The notes beneath the pieces are model-generated. The model did not search any database, had not been told where the DNA came from, and saw only the letters and a list, made by a program, of their open reading frames with translations. A stretch of DNA of 15,794 bases from CAVSUR01 sp052143655 (lineage in GTDB: Bacteria > Actinomycetota > Actinomycetes > Streptosporangiales > Streptosporangiaceae): NCBI GenBank assembly GCA_052143655.1, contig JBKQSL010000121.1:1-15794 (forward strand). The letters are read 5' to 3'. Shown piece after piece: positions 1-6,730 of this stretch (the stretch's first letter is position 1; each line of letters starts with the position of its first letter). A program made the position numbers and the translations under genes.

Positions 1-139
1 AGCGAGACCCCCGGCTGATCACCGTGCGCCTCGGCGGCTCCCTGCAGGACGCGCCCAACTGCCAGACGAGATCCGTGAACTCGTGCTCAACGACCAGCGG
101 AAGAGGAATGAGGCGTGCTGGTCACTCTTCGAAAGCTGA
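1..139 (+). pseudogene. Relic of a putative immunity protein (Imm5-like), internal deletion
   Basis: Two reading frames carry recognisable ends of one protein. Near position 3 the frame reads RDPRLITVRLGGSLQDA, like the N-terminal part of actinobacterial 'putative immunity protein' genes as I remember them. From about position 50 another frame reads RAQLPDEIRELVLNDQ and ends LFES at a TGA (137-139), like the C-terminus of the same family. The middle (normally well over 100 residues) is absent, so this is an internally deleted, frame-broken remnant, and it may also continue beyond the left edge. The family assignment is from memory of conserved sequence, not from a search. No function is expected. 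Confidence 0.45.
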
Positions 140-273
140 CCAGCCTCCCCTGACTGATCCCCGGGAAACGTCGCCCGGTCGCGGCCCAAGACGCTCATCT
201 GCCGCGAGCGCGCCTGCGGTCTCGGCTTCGTCGACTCATTCGCCGGGTCGGGAGGTGACCGGAGCATCGGCTG

Positions 274-560
274 GTGGAGTTCAGCCGGGAGCTGCGGGAA
301 GCGGTGCTGGAGGGCGACATCACGGTGTCCTTCCGGCTGTGGCGCCGGCCCAGGGTCAGGCCAGGCGGCCGGTACCATGCCGGCCCGGTGCAGATCCAGG
401 CCGGCTCCGTGGAGCTGATGCCCTTGCCGCCATCGCGCCGGGCGACATCCGCCGGTCGGGGAACGCGACCGGGAGTCCCTGCGCCAGCGGGCGGCCCACG
501 CCGGCCCGGTCGCCGACGACACGCTGCTGTACCGGGTGGCGTTCCACCTTGTTGAGTTAC
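274..560 (+). pseudogene. ASCH-domain-like protein, inactivated by two frameshifts
   Basis: From GTG 274 the frame reads EFSRELREAVLEGDITVSF, then RLWRRPRVRPGGRY and QAGSVELMP. Near 425 the similarity moves to another frame (LAAIAPGDIRRSG), and near 462 to a third (ERDRESLRQRAAHAGPVADD, then LLYRVAFHLVE). Concatenated, these give a ~95-residue protein resembling the small actinobacterial ASCH-domain family (putative RNA-binding beta-barrel), with the usual sequence order intact. Two indels therefore disrupt one gene. The several overlapping open frames here on both strands are by-products of high GC. The C-terminal boundary is uncertain because no stop falls at the expected place. Confidence 0.5.
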
Positions 561-829
561 GGCGCGCTGATCACCAAGCCGGCACAGCATCCGGCTGGCA
601 TCCGCGTCGTGTTCCGTGGCGTGGCCAGGGGCAGCTGACGAGCGATATCCGTTCGTTACGTGCGCGCGTGCGCCGACTGATTCGCTGCCTGGCTAGACCG
701 TTCGGAACCGGTCATTCTGCGGGTTTCGGGGTTCCGTGGTATTGGCGGGCTGGCCTGCGTGTTCGCGCTATGGCGCCCGGGCCGGGATCTTGGTCTGCCC
801 GCTGGTAAGGGGCGGCTGCCCGGGCGGTT
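561..829 (+). other. Intergenic, no gene seen
   Basis: The frames open here lack family resemblance and convincing starts. A weak hairpin (GACCG/CGGTC arms near 690-707) is the only structure noticed. The stretch presumably carries the promoter of the proline dehydrogenase gene, but I could not identify a convincing -35/-10 pair. Confidence 0.3.
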
Positions 830-1846
830 ATGGTGGCCGTGGCTTCGGGCTGGCGGGAGGCGCGGGTGGCGGGGTTCTGGCAGCGGGCGATGATCGGCCT
901 GGCGCGATCGGGACGGGCCCGCGATTTCGCGCAGCGGCGGGCGTGGCTGGCCGGGCTGGCGTCCCGTTTCGCCGGGGGCCCGGATATCGCGGCCGCGGTC
1001 GCGGCCGCTCAGGCGCTGCACGCTGAGGGGATCAGCGCGTCCGTGTTCTATCTCGGCGAGTATGTCGAGGACCCGGCGATCGTGGCGGCGACCGTCGGCC
1101 AGCTGGCCGGCGCGGCGGACGGGCTGCGGGCCGCCGGCCTGGATGTGAGCGTGTCGGCGGACCCGACGCAGCTCGGGCTGATGGATTCCGCGGCGGCTTG
1201 CGAGGCGAACCTGCGCCAGGTCGCCGCCGCGGTCGTCCGCGCGTGCGTCCCGGCGGCCAGGCACGGCCATGACGCGGTCATGCTCGACATGGAAGATTCC
1301 GGCACGACCGAGGTGACGCTCGGCCTTCATGACCGCCTGCGACACGACGGGCTGCCCGCGGCGATCACGGTCCAGGCGTACCTGCACCGCACGCCCGCCG
1401 ACCTGGCCCGCCTCACGGCGGCCGGGTCATGGGTACGGCTGGTGAAGGGCGCCTTCGCTGAGCCCTCCGCGATCGCCGCCACCCGCTGCGCCGAAATCGA
1501 CCGCCGCTACCGGCAGGGCACGATCACCCTGCTCAGCCCCCAGGCCCGGGAAGCGGGCTGCTACCCCGCGTTCGCCACCCACGACGAGCAGATCATCGGG
1601 GAGATCATCACCACCGCCCGGGCGCACGGGTGGGCAGATGACCAGTTCGAGTTCGAGATGCTCCACGGCGTCCGGCCGGACCTCCAGGTCGCCCTCGCCA
1701 GTCGCGGCCACCGGGTCCGCGTCTACCTCCCGTTCGGCACCGACTGGTTCCCGTACGCCATCCGCCGGGTCGGCGAAAGTCCGCGCAACGCCCGATTCGC
1801 CCTTACGGCCATCATCCGCCGACCCGCCCGCGCACACACCACGTAA
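830..1846 (+). CDS. Proline dehydrogenase family protein (monofunctional PRODH)
   Basis: A 338-residue protein of the length of monofunctional FAD-dependent proline dehydrogenases, which oxidise L-proline to pyrroline-5-carboxylate as the first step of proline catabolism. Recognisable blocks are VMLDMEDSGTTEVTL (about 151-165), ITVQAYLHRTPADL (about 181-194), VRLVKGAFAEP, FATHDEQIIGEI, FEFEMLHGVRPDLQ and VRVYLPFGTDWFPYAIRRVG. The C-terminal Y309-x-x-R312-R313 matches the helix-8 motif whose two arginines bind the proline carboxylate. At the usual active-site lysine position (family KPTQLG or similar) this protein has D111 in ADPTQLG, which may mark a subfamily with different substrate or kinetics. 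ATG 830 is chosen; AAGGGG about 15 bases upstream is a distant ribosome site, and GTG 833 or 839 are alternatives. No pyrroline-5-carboxylate dehydrogenase gene lies in the window. Confidence 0.92.
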   Translation: MVAVASGWREARVAGFWQRAMIGLARSGRARDFAQRRAWLAGLASRFAGGPDIAAAVAAAQALHAEGISASVFYLGEYVEDPAIVAATVGQLAGAADGLRAAGLDVSVSADPTQLGLMDSAAACEANLRQVAAAVVRACVPAARHGHDAVMLDMEDSGTTEVTLGLHDRLRHDGLPAAITVQAYLHRTPADLARLTAAGSWVRLVKGAFAEPSAIAATRCAEIDRRYRQGTITLLSPQAREAGCYPAFATHDEQIIGEIITTARAHGWADDQFEFEMLHGVRPDLQVALASRGHRVRVYLPFGTDWFPYAIRRVGESPRNARFALTAIIRRPARAHTT

Positions 1847-2096
1847 CCGGATCCCGATTCCCCATGCGCACAGCGCCGCCCAATTGCTGGCAGGCGTTGC
1901 GGGCCTGGCCGGGATGGCAGCGAGCCTGGCTCGTAGCGTTGAGAGGTCCCGGTGGGCTGGCTCGAGCTTCCGCCTGCCGGCTCCTTGGCGGGGCTTGGCT
2001 TTCGAACGACGTGCCTGCTTGCCGGGTTCATCGCGATGGCGACACCTGGGACCGGGAGCCTGATGGCCGGGCCCGCCTGGCCGGTTTCAGCTTCCT
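1847..2096 (+). other. Intergenic, no gene seen
   Basis: Together with the tRNA-ended block that follows, this makes about 440 bp without a credible gene between the proline dehydrogenase and cbbX. The short open frames have no plausible start site or family resemblance. It could be the decayed tail of an integrated element. Confidence 0.3.
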
Positions 2097-2258
2097 GTCT
2101 CATTCGCCCCCGTCCGGGGCCGTTCACTGGCGGATGCGGCCTGCCGCTGTGTCCTGGTCAGGGGACGGTGCCGGCCGGTGGCGGATGACCCGGCGCAGTT
2201 CTCGAAAGCGTGTGAAGGGGCAACCCTTCCGTGGGTTCAGATCCCACCTCCACCGCCA
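2097..2258 (+). repeat. Attachment-site-like block, copy 1, ending in a tRNA-Ser 3' half
   Basis: This block starts with GTCTCATTC (2097-2105), has CGTTCAC at 2121-2127, and ends with a tRNA-Ser(CGA)-like 3' half whose anticodon loop starts at 2201, 80 bp after CGTTCAC. The 24-bp step from GTCTCATTC to CGTTCAC is identical in the copy on the minus strand at 6970-6813, and the CGTTCA-to-loop distance (80, 77, 78 bp) is conserved in all three copies. Copies 1 and 2 are direct repeats flanking cbbX. Integrases of the tyrosine family commonly cross over in a tRNA anticodon loop and leave the displaced 3' half at the far end of the element. The att reading is an inference from this architecture. 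Confidence 0.6.
2177..2258 (+). pseudogene. tRNA-Ser(CGA)-like pseudogene, intact 3' half
   Basis: From the anticodon loop CTCGAAA (2201-2207, anticodon CGA) onward the sequence is a good class II serine tRNA. It has a long variable arm (GAAGG/CCTTC), a perfect T arm (GTGGG-TTCAGAT-CCCAC), acceptor strand CTCCACC, discriminator G and encoded CCA (2256-2258). The 5' side starts GGTGGCG, which pairs with the acceptor except at one position. Only 17 bases separate it from the loop where about 25 are needed, so no D arm or anticodon stem can form. It is a relic or attachment site rather than a working tRNA. Confidence 0.65.
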
Positions 2259-2287
2259 TTGACCAGGCTGTTGCGGAGCCGGGCAGA

Positions 2288-3406
2288 TCACAGCGGGCTG
2301 TCCGGCCGCTCCGCGGCCGCCAGCACAGCAGCGCGGCTGGTGAGGAAGTCCGCGGCCTCGATGCGCATGAGATCGTCCCTGTTCCAGTGACGGTGCTGCT
2401 CGGCGGCGAGCCGATGCGCGTGCCGGAGCCGGGCTCGCTCCAGCTCGTTGCGGACGCTGCGGGCATTGGCGAACCGGGGCTGCTCCATGCGCCAGGTGAG
2501 ATAGCGGCGGAACGCTGCCTCCGCATCCTCGGACAGGTAGTAGTGCGCCTGATCGAGCATGACCCGCCCGATGGCCGTCAGCTCGTCCAGCTCGTAGGCG
2601 GCGAAGTCGAGGTGGTGGGCGATCCGCGAGCTCATCCCGGGGTTGGAGCCGAAGAAATCGTCCATCCGGTCCTTGTAGCCTGCCAGGATCACCACGATCT
2701 GGTCCCGCTTGTTCTCCATCACCTGGAGCAGGATGTCGATCGCTTCCTGGCCGTAGTCCTTGGAGTCGTTGGCCCGGTACAGGTAGTAGGCCTCGTCGAT
2801 GAACAGCACCCCGCCCATCGCCCGGTCAAGGATCTGCTTGGTCTTCGGCGCGGTCTGCCCGATGTACTCGCCGACCAGGTCGTCGCGCATGGCGTGCACC
2901 AGCTGGGCCTTCTCCAGGTAGCCGAGCCGGTGCAGCAGCTCGGCCATCCGCAGCGCTACGGTCGTCTTCCCGGTTCCCGGCGGGCCGGTGAAGCACATGT
3001 GCAGGTTAGGCCGTGCGGCGGTGAGGCCGAATCGCTGCCGCGCCCGGTCCACCAGCAGGAGCGAGGCGATCTGGTCGACCTTCCTCTTCACCGGGACCAG
3101 CCCGACCAGATCGCTGTCGAGGGCCGTGAGAACCTCGTCGATGTCCGCGGCCTGGCGCTCGGCAGCGAACGTGACGGTCGCGTCCAGGGGCAGCAGCTCG
3201 GCCTTGTCTACCGCCTTCCGGCGCCGTAGAGCGCGGCGGCGTGCCGGTGCCGTCCCATTCTCCGTCTTCTTGTCCCGCGCGCGAAGGGCTTCCTCGGCGG
3301 ACATGCCAGGGGACCGCAAGCTCCTGATCGACAGCCACACCAGGCTGCCGAGAGCGAGCGAGGCCACGCCGACGTCCACGAGCGTGGAGACAGTGTGCGA
3401 TCCCAT
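2288..3406 (-). CDS. cbbX: CbbX-type AAA+ rubisco activase with an N-terminal membrane segment
   Basis: A 372-residue AAA+ ATPase. Residues from about 90 to 350 match red-type rubisco activase CbbX: Walker A GPPGTGKT (141-148), pore loop EYIGQTAPKT (180-189), Walker B LFIDEA (201-206) followed by YYLYR, then DYGQEAIDILLQVMEN, ILAGYKDRM and SNPGMSSRIAHH with the arginine finger region. CbbX hexamers thread the large-subunit C-terminus of form I (red-type) rubisco and release inhibitory sugar phosphates. SpoVK-like AAA proteins are the near alternative, but the YYLYR/SRIAHH signature favours CbbX. Unusually, residues 9-28 form a hydrophobic segment followed by an arginine/lysine-rich linker, so this version may be membrane-anchored; an internal start at Met35 would remove the segment. 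No rubisco genes are in the window. The gene stands alone, bracketed by the two direct tRNA-Ser-ended blocks. Confidence 0.85.
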   Translation of the reverse strand: MGSHTVSTLVDVGVASLALGSLVWLSIRSLRSPGMSAEEALRARDKKTENGTAPARRRALRRRKAVDKAELLPLDATVTFAAERQAADIDEVLTALDSDLVGLVPVKRKVDQIASLLLVDRARQRFGLTAARPNLHMCFTGPPGTGKTTVALRMAELLHRLGYLEKAQLVHAMRDDLVGEYIGQTAPKTKQILDRAMGGVLFIDEAYYLYRANDSKDYGQEAIDILLQVMENKRDQIVVILAGYKDRMDDFFGSNPGMSSRIAHHLDFAAYELDELTAIGRVMLDQAHYYLSEDAEAAFRRYLTWRMEQPRFANARSVRNELERARLRHAHRLAAEQHRHWNRDDLMRIEAADFLTSRAAVLAAAERPDSPL

Positions 3407-3418
3407 CGGCTGCTATCC

Positions 3419-3464
3419 GGGCGCTGCGCCCAGGATCCTGATCCTCCCCATCCCAGCGACATTA
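3419..3464 (-). promoter_or_regulatory. Putative cbbX promoter (-10) and leader hairpin
   Basis: On the minus strand a TAATGT box (3459-3464) fits the actinobacterial TANNNT -10 pattern and would start transcription near 3450, giving a ~45-base leader. The leader contains a perfect short palindrome (GGGCGC-A-GCGCCC, 3419-3431) ending 12 bases before the ATG, close to the weak GGA ribosome site, so it could influence initiation. No clear -35 was seen. Confidence 0.3.
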
Positions 3465-3513
3465 CCCTGGGCCGGCCCGGGGCCGTCTGGTGCCTTCGGC
3501 GTCCGACTTCCCT

Positions 3514-3675
3514 GTCATTATTGGCCGCTCCTGCTCAGGAGCCGTTCAGCAGCGACGCGGACTGCCTTCCGCCCAGTTCAGGTACACTCGCGACCGGTGG
3601 TGGATGGCGCTGCGCAGTCTCCGAAAGCGCGTGAAGGGCGACCCTTCCGTGGTTCAAGTCTTGCCTCCGCCGCCA
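3514..3675 (+). repeat. Attachment-site-like block, copy 2, ending in a decayed tRNA-Ser 3' half
   Basis: This is homologous to the block at 2097-2258 and in the same orientation. GTCATTATT (3514) stands in for GTCTCATTC, CGTTCA lies at 3543-3548 and is followed by a similar GCGG-CTGCC stretch. The ACCGGTGG…GGATGG…GCGCAG segment, the TCCGAAA loop (3620-3626) and a tRNA-Ser-like 3' end to CCA at 3673-3675 come next. The loop is 77 bp after CGTTCA. It shares with copy 1 the same shortened 17-base stretch between acceptor and loop, so the two derive from one parent structure. The T arm is broken here, making it the more decayed copy. Confidence 0.55.
3596..3675 (+). pseudogene. Degenerate tRNA-Ser(CGA)-like pseudogene
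   Basis: The 5' GGTGG and 3' CTCCGCC-G-CCA can still pair as an acceptor stem, and the loop keeps CGA (3622-3624) and the GAAGG…CCTTCC variable arm. The D arm is missing and the T stem (CGTGG against CTTGC) no longer pairs. It cannot be a working tRNA. A TACACT box at 3583-3588 might be a fossil -10. Confidence 0.5.
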
Positions 3676-3804
3676 GCGGGCGCCGGGCAGGCACCAGCGG
3701 CGCATCCCAGTCGTTAGGCAGTAAAGCCGTGCCTGCACGACGCCGCTGCCCCAAGCGCGGCGCCGGCGCACAGCCGAGGAACCCCGGGCCAGCGGAGTGA
3801 CAAG

Positions 3805-5079
3805 TTGCCAGAACCGCAGAGCACGCTGTTCTTCCTGCTCATGCTCATCGTGTTCGGTGCCCTGGTGTGGTGGCTGGTCGTCGCCAAGCAGGTGGTGTTC
3901 CGGGTCCTGGCCGCCTGCCTGGCGTTCATCCCCGCGATGATGTTCGGCGTCGCTGCAGTCAACAAGTATTACGACTACTACCAGAACTGGAGCGCCGCAG
4001 TCGGCGACCTCACCAACCACGGGGTGCAGGCAGCAGCCGAGGTGCCAGCCGGCTCGCATGGCCACGCGCACTTCAGCGAGTTCCTGGGCAATCAGATCGA
4101 CTTCCAGGTGGCCGCTCAGCTGGGGTACACGCTGCACCTGGAGGTGACCGGGGCAGCTAGCCACCTGACCCGCGCGGTCTACGTGTACCTGCCGCCGCAG
4201 TATTTCCAGTCCGCCTACCGGCATTACCGGTTCCCGGCTGTCGAGCTGCTGCACGGGTTCCCCGGCCAGCCGCAGGACTGGATCACCGTCATCGGGGCGC
4301 CGACGATGCTGCAGACCCTGATCAGCCGCAGCGAGGCCAAGCCGGCCGTGCTGGTGATGCCCGACATCAACGGCGGGCGCGGCATCTCGCTGCAGTGCCT
4401 CAACCAGTACCACGGCCCGCAGGATGCCACGTTCCTCGCGCTGGACCTCCCCGAGTACATCTCGCATAAGCTCCGGGTGATCCACCCGGGCCGGGCCTGG
4501 GGCATCGCCGGGTACTCCGAGGGCGGCTTCTGCGCGGCGAACCTCGGCCTGCAGTACGGGTACCGGTTCGGCTACTCTGGGGTACTGAGCGGCTACTTCG
4601 TGCCCTCGGACAACCAGCTGGGCAATCCTCCGCGGCAGGTGAACCCGTTCGGCGGCAACAAGAAGCTGGCCCGCCGCAACACCCCGGTGGACTTCCTCAC
4701 CTCGCTGCCGCCTGGGAGGCAAGTTCCCCAGTTCTGGATCGGCGCCGGGGCCGCCGACAGCGGCGACATCAGGAACGCCGAGATCTTCAGCCAGCTGGTC
4801 CGCCAGTACCAGCCCAGCGTGCAGCTGCGGACCGTGCCAGGTGGCGGCCACACCATGCTGACCTGGCGCAAGCTGATGCCGCAGCTGCTGGAATGGATGA
4901 CGCCCAAGCAGGCCGCCGTGGTGCGCTATGAGACCGCGCACCCCTACCGCTACGCCCGCAACCACCGGCATCACCCGGCTGTCGGCGCCTCGTCATCGGG
5001 CAGCGCGGCGCCATCAAGCAGCACGGCTAAGTCCGGGCAGCACCGCCATCACCGCCGCGCCGCGCACGCCAAGGGCTGA
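3805..5079 (+). CDS. Membrane-anchored alpha/beta-hydrolase esterase (antigen 85/esterase D-like)
   Basis: A 424-residue protein. Two hydrophobic segments (about 7-27 and 30-52) precede an esterase domain that probably faces the cell exterior. The domain shows AVYVYLPPQY (124-133), the oxyanion-region LLHGFPG (148-154), the nucleophile elbow G236-Y-S238-E-G-G, a likely acid D318 in GAADSGD and the catalytic H349 in PGGGHT. This is the layout of the putative esterase family that includes actinobacterial antigen 85-like and esterase D-like proteins. The last ~45 residues are rich in His, Arg, Ser and Ala and have low complexity. TTG 3805 is chosen because GGAG sits 7 bases upstream (3794-3797) and the frame is closed before it. 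The natural substrate is unknown. It stands alone and converges with the next gene. Confidence 0.85.
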   Translation: MPEPQSTLFFLLMLIVFGALVWWLVVAKQVVFRVLAACLAFIPAMMFGVAAVNKYYDYYQNWSAAVGDLTNHGVQAAAEVPAGSHGHAHFSEFLGNQIDFQVAAQLGYTLHLEVTGAASHLTRAVYVYLPPQYFQSAYRHYRFPAVELLHGFPGQPQDWITVIGAPTMLQTLISRSEAKPAVLVMPDINGGRGISLQCLNQYHGPQDATFLALDLPEYISHKLRVIHPGRAWGIAGYSEGGFCAANLGLQYGYRFGYSGVLSGYFVPSDNQLGNPPRQVNPFGGNKKLARRNTPVDFLTSLPPGRQVPQFWIGAGAADSGDIRNAEIFSQLVRQYQPSVQLRTVPGGGHTMLTWRKLMPQLLEWMTPKQAAVVRYETAHPYRYARNHRHHPAVGASSSGSAAPSSSTAKSGQHRHHRRAAHAKG

Positions 5080-5136
5080 CCGGCGCGACTGCGGCACCTG
5101 CGGTCCTGCCGGCTGGCCCGGGCCGGCCCTGCGAGG

Positions 5137-5511
5137 TCAGGTCTTGCTGTGCCGGCCGCGCCCGGCCCGGCTGCGGGCCGGCTCGGGGCCTGCGGCCGCC
5201 TCGCGCTGCGGCGGCGGGCTGTCGAGCTCCAGCACCCGCGCGTGGATGACCGGGCGCTGGTGCAGGGCCGCGCGCAGCGCCCGGTGCAGGCCGTCTTCCA
5301 GGTACAGGTCGCCATTCCAGCGGATCACATGCGGGAAAAGGTCGCCGTAGAAGGTGGAGTCCTCGGCCAGGACCATCTGCAGGTCCAGGACGTTCTTAGT
5401 GGTGATCAGCTGGTCCAGGCGGACCGGCCGGGGCGGGATCTGCGCCCACTCGCGGGCCGTGCGGGCATGGTCGGGATAGGGGCGCCCTTCCCCGACCTGC
5501 TTGAAGATCAC
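5137..5511 (-). CDS. Small conserved actinobacterial protein, ParB-nuclease-like motif
   Basis: A 124-residue protein beginning MIFKQVGEGRPYPDHART and containing TREWAQIPPRPVRLDQLIT-like blocks, then LAEDSTFYGDLFPHVIRW and LEDGLHRALRAAL. I recognise this as a short, well-conserved actinobacterial hypothetical family of about 95-100 residues. The DGLHRALRAAL stretch resembles the DG-HR motif of ParB/sulfiredoxin-type nuclease folds, but that is only a motif-level resemblance. The last ~25 residues (SPPPQREAAAGPEPARSRAG) are a low-complexity tail beyond the usual end. The GTG start lies six bases after a TAAACT box, so the mRNA may be leaderless. It converges with the esterase; the 57-bp gap is rich in GC palindromes. 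Confidence 0.7.
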   Translation of the reverse strand: MIFKQVGEGRPYPDHARTAREWAQIPPRPVRLDQLITTKNVLDLQMVLAEDSTFYGDLFPHVIRWNGDLYLEDGLHRALRAALHQRPVIHARVLELDSPPPQREAAAGPEPARSRAGRGRHSKT

Positions 5512-5517
5512 AACCCG

Positions 5518-5523
5518 AGTTTA
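5518..5523 (-). promoter_or_regulatory. -10 box for a putative leaderless transcript
   Basis: On the minus strand TAAACT fits the TANNNT consensus and is separated from the GTG start by only six bases, so transcription would begin at or next to the start codon. There is no purine-rich ribosome site before the GTG. This is the standard layout of actinobacterial leaderless genes. Confidence 0.5.
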
Positions 5524-5752
5524 CGGGAGGCCGGGCAAGAGCGCTGGCCGGACAGCACGGCGGCCTCGGGCGGGAGCCGCCCGCGAAGCGGTTCCCGCTG
5601 GCCAGGCGCCTGCGCGCCGGGCCAGCCCGTCAGGCGCGGCTGACGCACCGCCCGAGCCCGGACCATGAATGCGCCCCGTCGGCGTTAAGAGCCCGTCAGG
5701 AGGTCCCGAAGATCAGTTATGCCCGCTCGCGCGGGCCGCGGAGCCGGGAGCA

Positions 5753-6427
5753 TCAGCACTTGCTCATCTCGGCCGGGTAGCGCTTCTGCTTGTCGTCAAG
5801 CTGCCACACCATTTCGAGCAGCAGGTGCTGCAGCCTCATCAGGCGCTCGCGTCCGCCGTCTTGCAGGTGCTCGAAGTCGTTCTCGATGGGCTGGAGCCAT
5901 TCCTGCATGCTCGCACGCTGATCGATGAACGAGGCATATCCCAGGCAGGTCAGCCTGCCGTCCGCGGACACGATCATCCGCTCGCCGAGGCCCCGCTGCT
6001 CCAGCCGCCAGATCATGAACTGCGGGCCGAACTGGTCGGCGAGGAACGTCTCGCCGATGTCCTGCAGCAGCCGTCCGATCTCCCGGGTCCGCTGGTTCTT
6101 CCCGAAGCGCAGGTACTGCACTTCCCGGCGGATGATTTCCCGCCAGCCGAAGTACTGAGCGAAGACGTACAGGGTGCTCTCGATGGCTGAATTGCGCTTG
6201 CCGGCGATGTTGCCGCTGATGTACTTGTCGACGAAGCCGAGCTTGAGGATGTTGTACAGCCGGGCCTGCAGCTCGTATGCGGCGGCAAGCAGCGGCTCCC
6301 GGTAGCTTTCGAGGTCCTTGCGGGCATCGCGCCGGGCCTGCATCGTGGGCGCGCCAAGCACGGTGATGATGGTGCTCAGGATCGACCCGCCGAGCGCGAT
6401 CAGCGCGATGATCAGCGTGGTGCTCAT
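5753..6427 (-). CDS. Conserved actinobacterial membrane-anchored protein, function unknown
   Basis: From ATG 6427 the protein is 224 residues. It starts MSTTLIIALIALGGSILSTI, a single N-terminal membrane helix, followed by a cytoplasmic-type helical domain: ARKDLESYREPLLAAAYELQ, RLYNILKLGF, ESTLYVFAQYFGWREIIRRE, VQYLRFG, FMIWRLEQRGLGERM, LGYASF and a C-terminal helix. I recognise the 'Y-R-PLL-AA-L…YFGW-EI--REVQYLRF' pattern as a widespread uncharacterised actinobacterial family. The open frame extends upstream to 6643, but the extra ~70 residues are Pro/Arg/Ala-rich and unlike the family, so the later start just before the helix is preferred; ATG 6439 is an alternative. A GGGAG lies 12-16 bases upstream. 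No function is inferred. Confidence 0.7.
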   Translation of the reverse strand: MSTTLIIALIALGGSILSTIITVLGAPTMQARRDARKDLESYREPLLAAAYELQARLYNILKLGFVDKYISGNIAGKRNSAIESTLYVFAQYFGWREIIRREVQYLRFGKNQRTREIGRLLQDIGETFLADQFGPQFMIWRLEQRGLGERMIVSADGRLTCLGYASFIDQRASMQEWLQPIENDFEHLQDGGRERLMRLQHLLLEMVWQLDDKQKRYPAEMSKC

Positions 6428-6730
6428 GTCAGCCGCCATCTCCCATGCCAGCTCAGGCCAACGATCTCCCGGCGGTGCAGCGGCAGGTGCGGCCACGGCG
6501 GGCGCCCGCCGCGCCAGGGGAGCTGTGCCGCAGCAGAATATCCGCCTGGCGCGGGCCCGGGAGTGGCGGTCAAGCCGCGAAGGATCGGCCTGGAATGGAC
6601 CAGAAAAAGGCGGTGGCCTGCCTCCTGGCCGTGGCTGGCGCAACCGAGTGGCTCGGGTACGGAGCCGCGTGGGTTCTTGAGGACTAGCTATAGCTAGGCC
6701 ACGGTCGGGTGCAGATGTGCTGAACCGTGC
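6428..6730 (-). other. Upstream region of the membrane protein gene, no other gene seen
   Basis: Open frames cross this stretch on both strands, including a leftward extension of the membrane-protein frame, but none has a credible start, conserved motif or ribosome site. A TAGCTATAGCTA-like AT-rich patch near 6686-6698 stands out from the surrounding GC and may mark a junction or promoter. Confidence 0.3.

Noticed and set aside
19..808. Long overlapping ORFs on both strands at the left end
   Set aside because: They run through the ASCH and immunity-protein relics in wrong frames, with Arg/Pro/Gly-rich composition typical of high-GC shadow frames.
2177..2258. A functional tRNA-Ser(CGA) gene
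   Set aside because: The T arm, variable arm and acceptor are fine, but there is not enough sequence for a D arm and the 5' strand of the anticodon stem does not pair.
2231..3229. A 332-codon plus-strand ORF opposite cbbX
   Set aside because: Antisense shadow of a gene with clear AAA+ motifs; its translation has no motif.
3535..4974. A 479-codon minus-strand ORF opposite the esterase
   Set aside because: Shadow of the esterase, whose catalytic motifs, membrane helices and ribosome site are all on the plus strand.
6445..6687. A short plus-strand gene upstream of the tRNA remnant
   Set aside because: No ribosome site, Arg/Pro-rich translation and no conserved motif.
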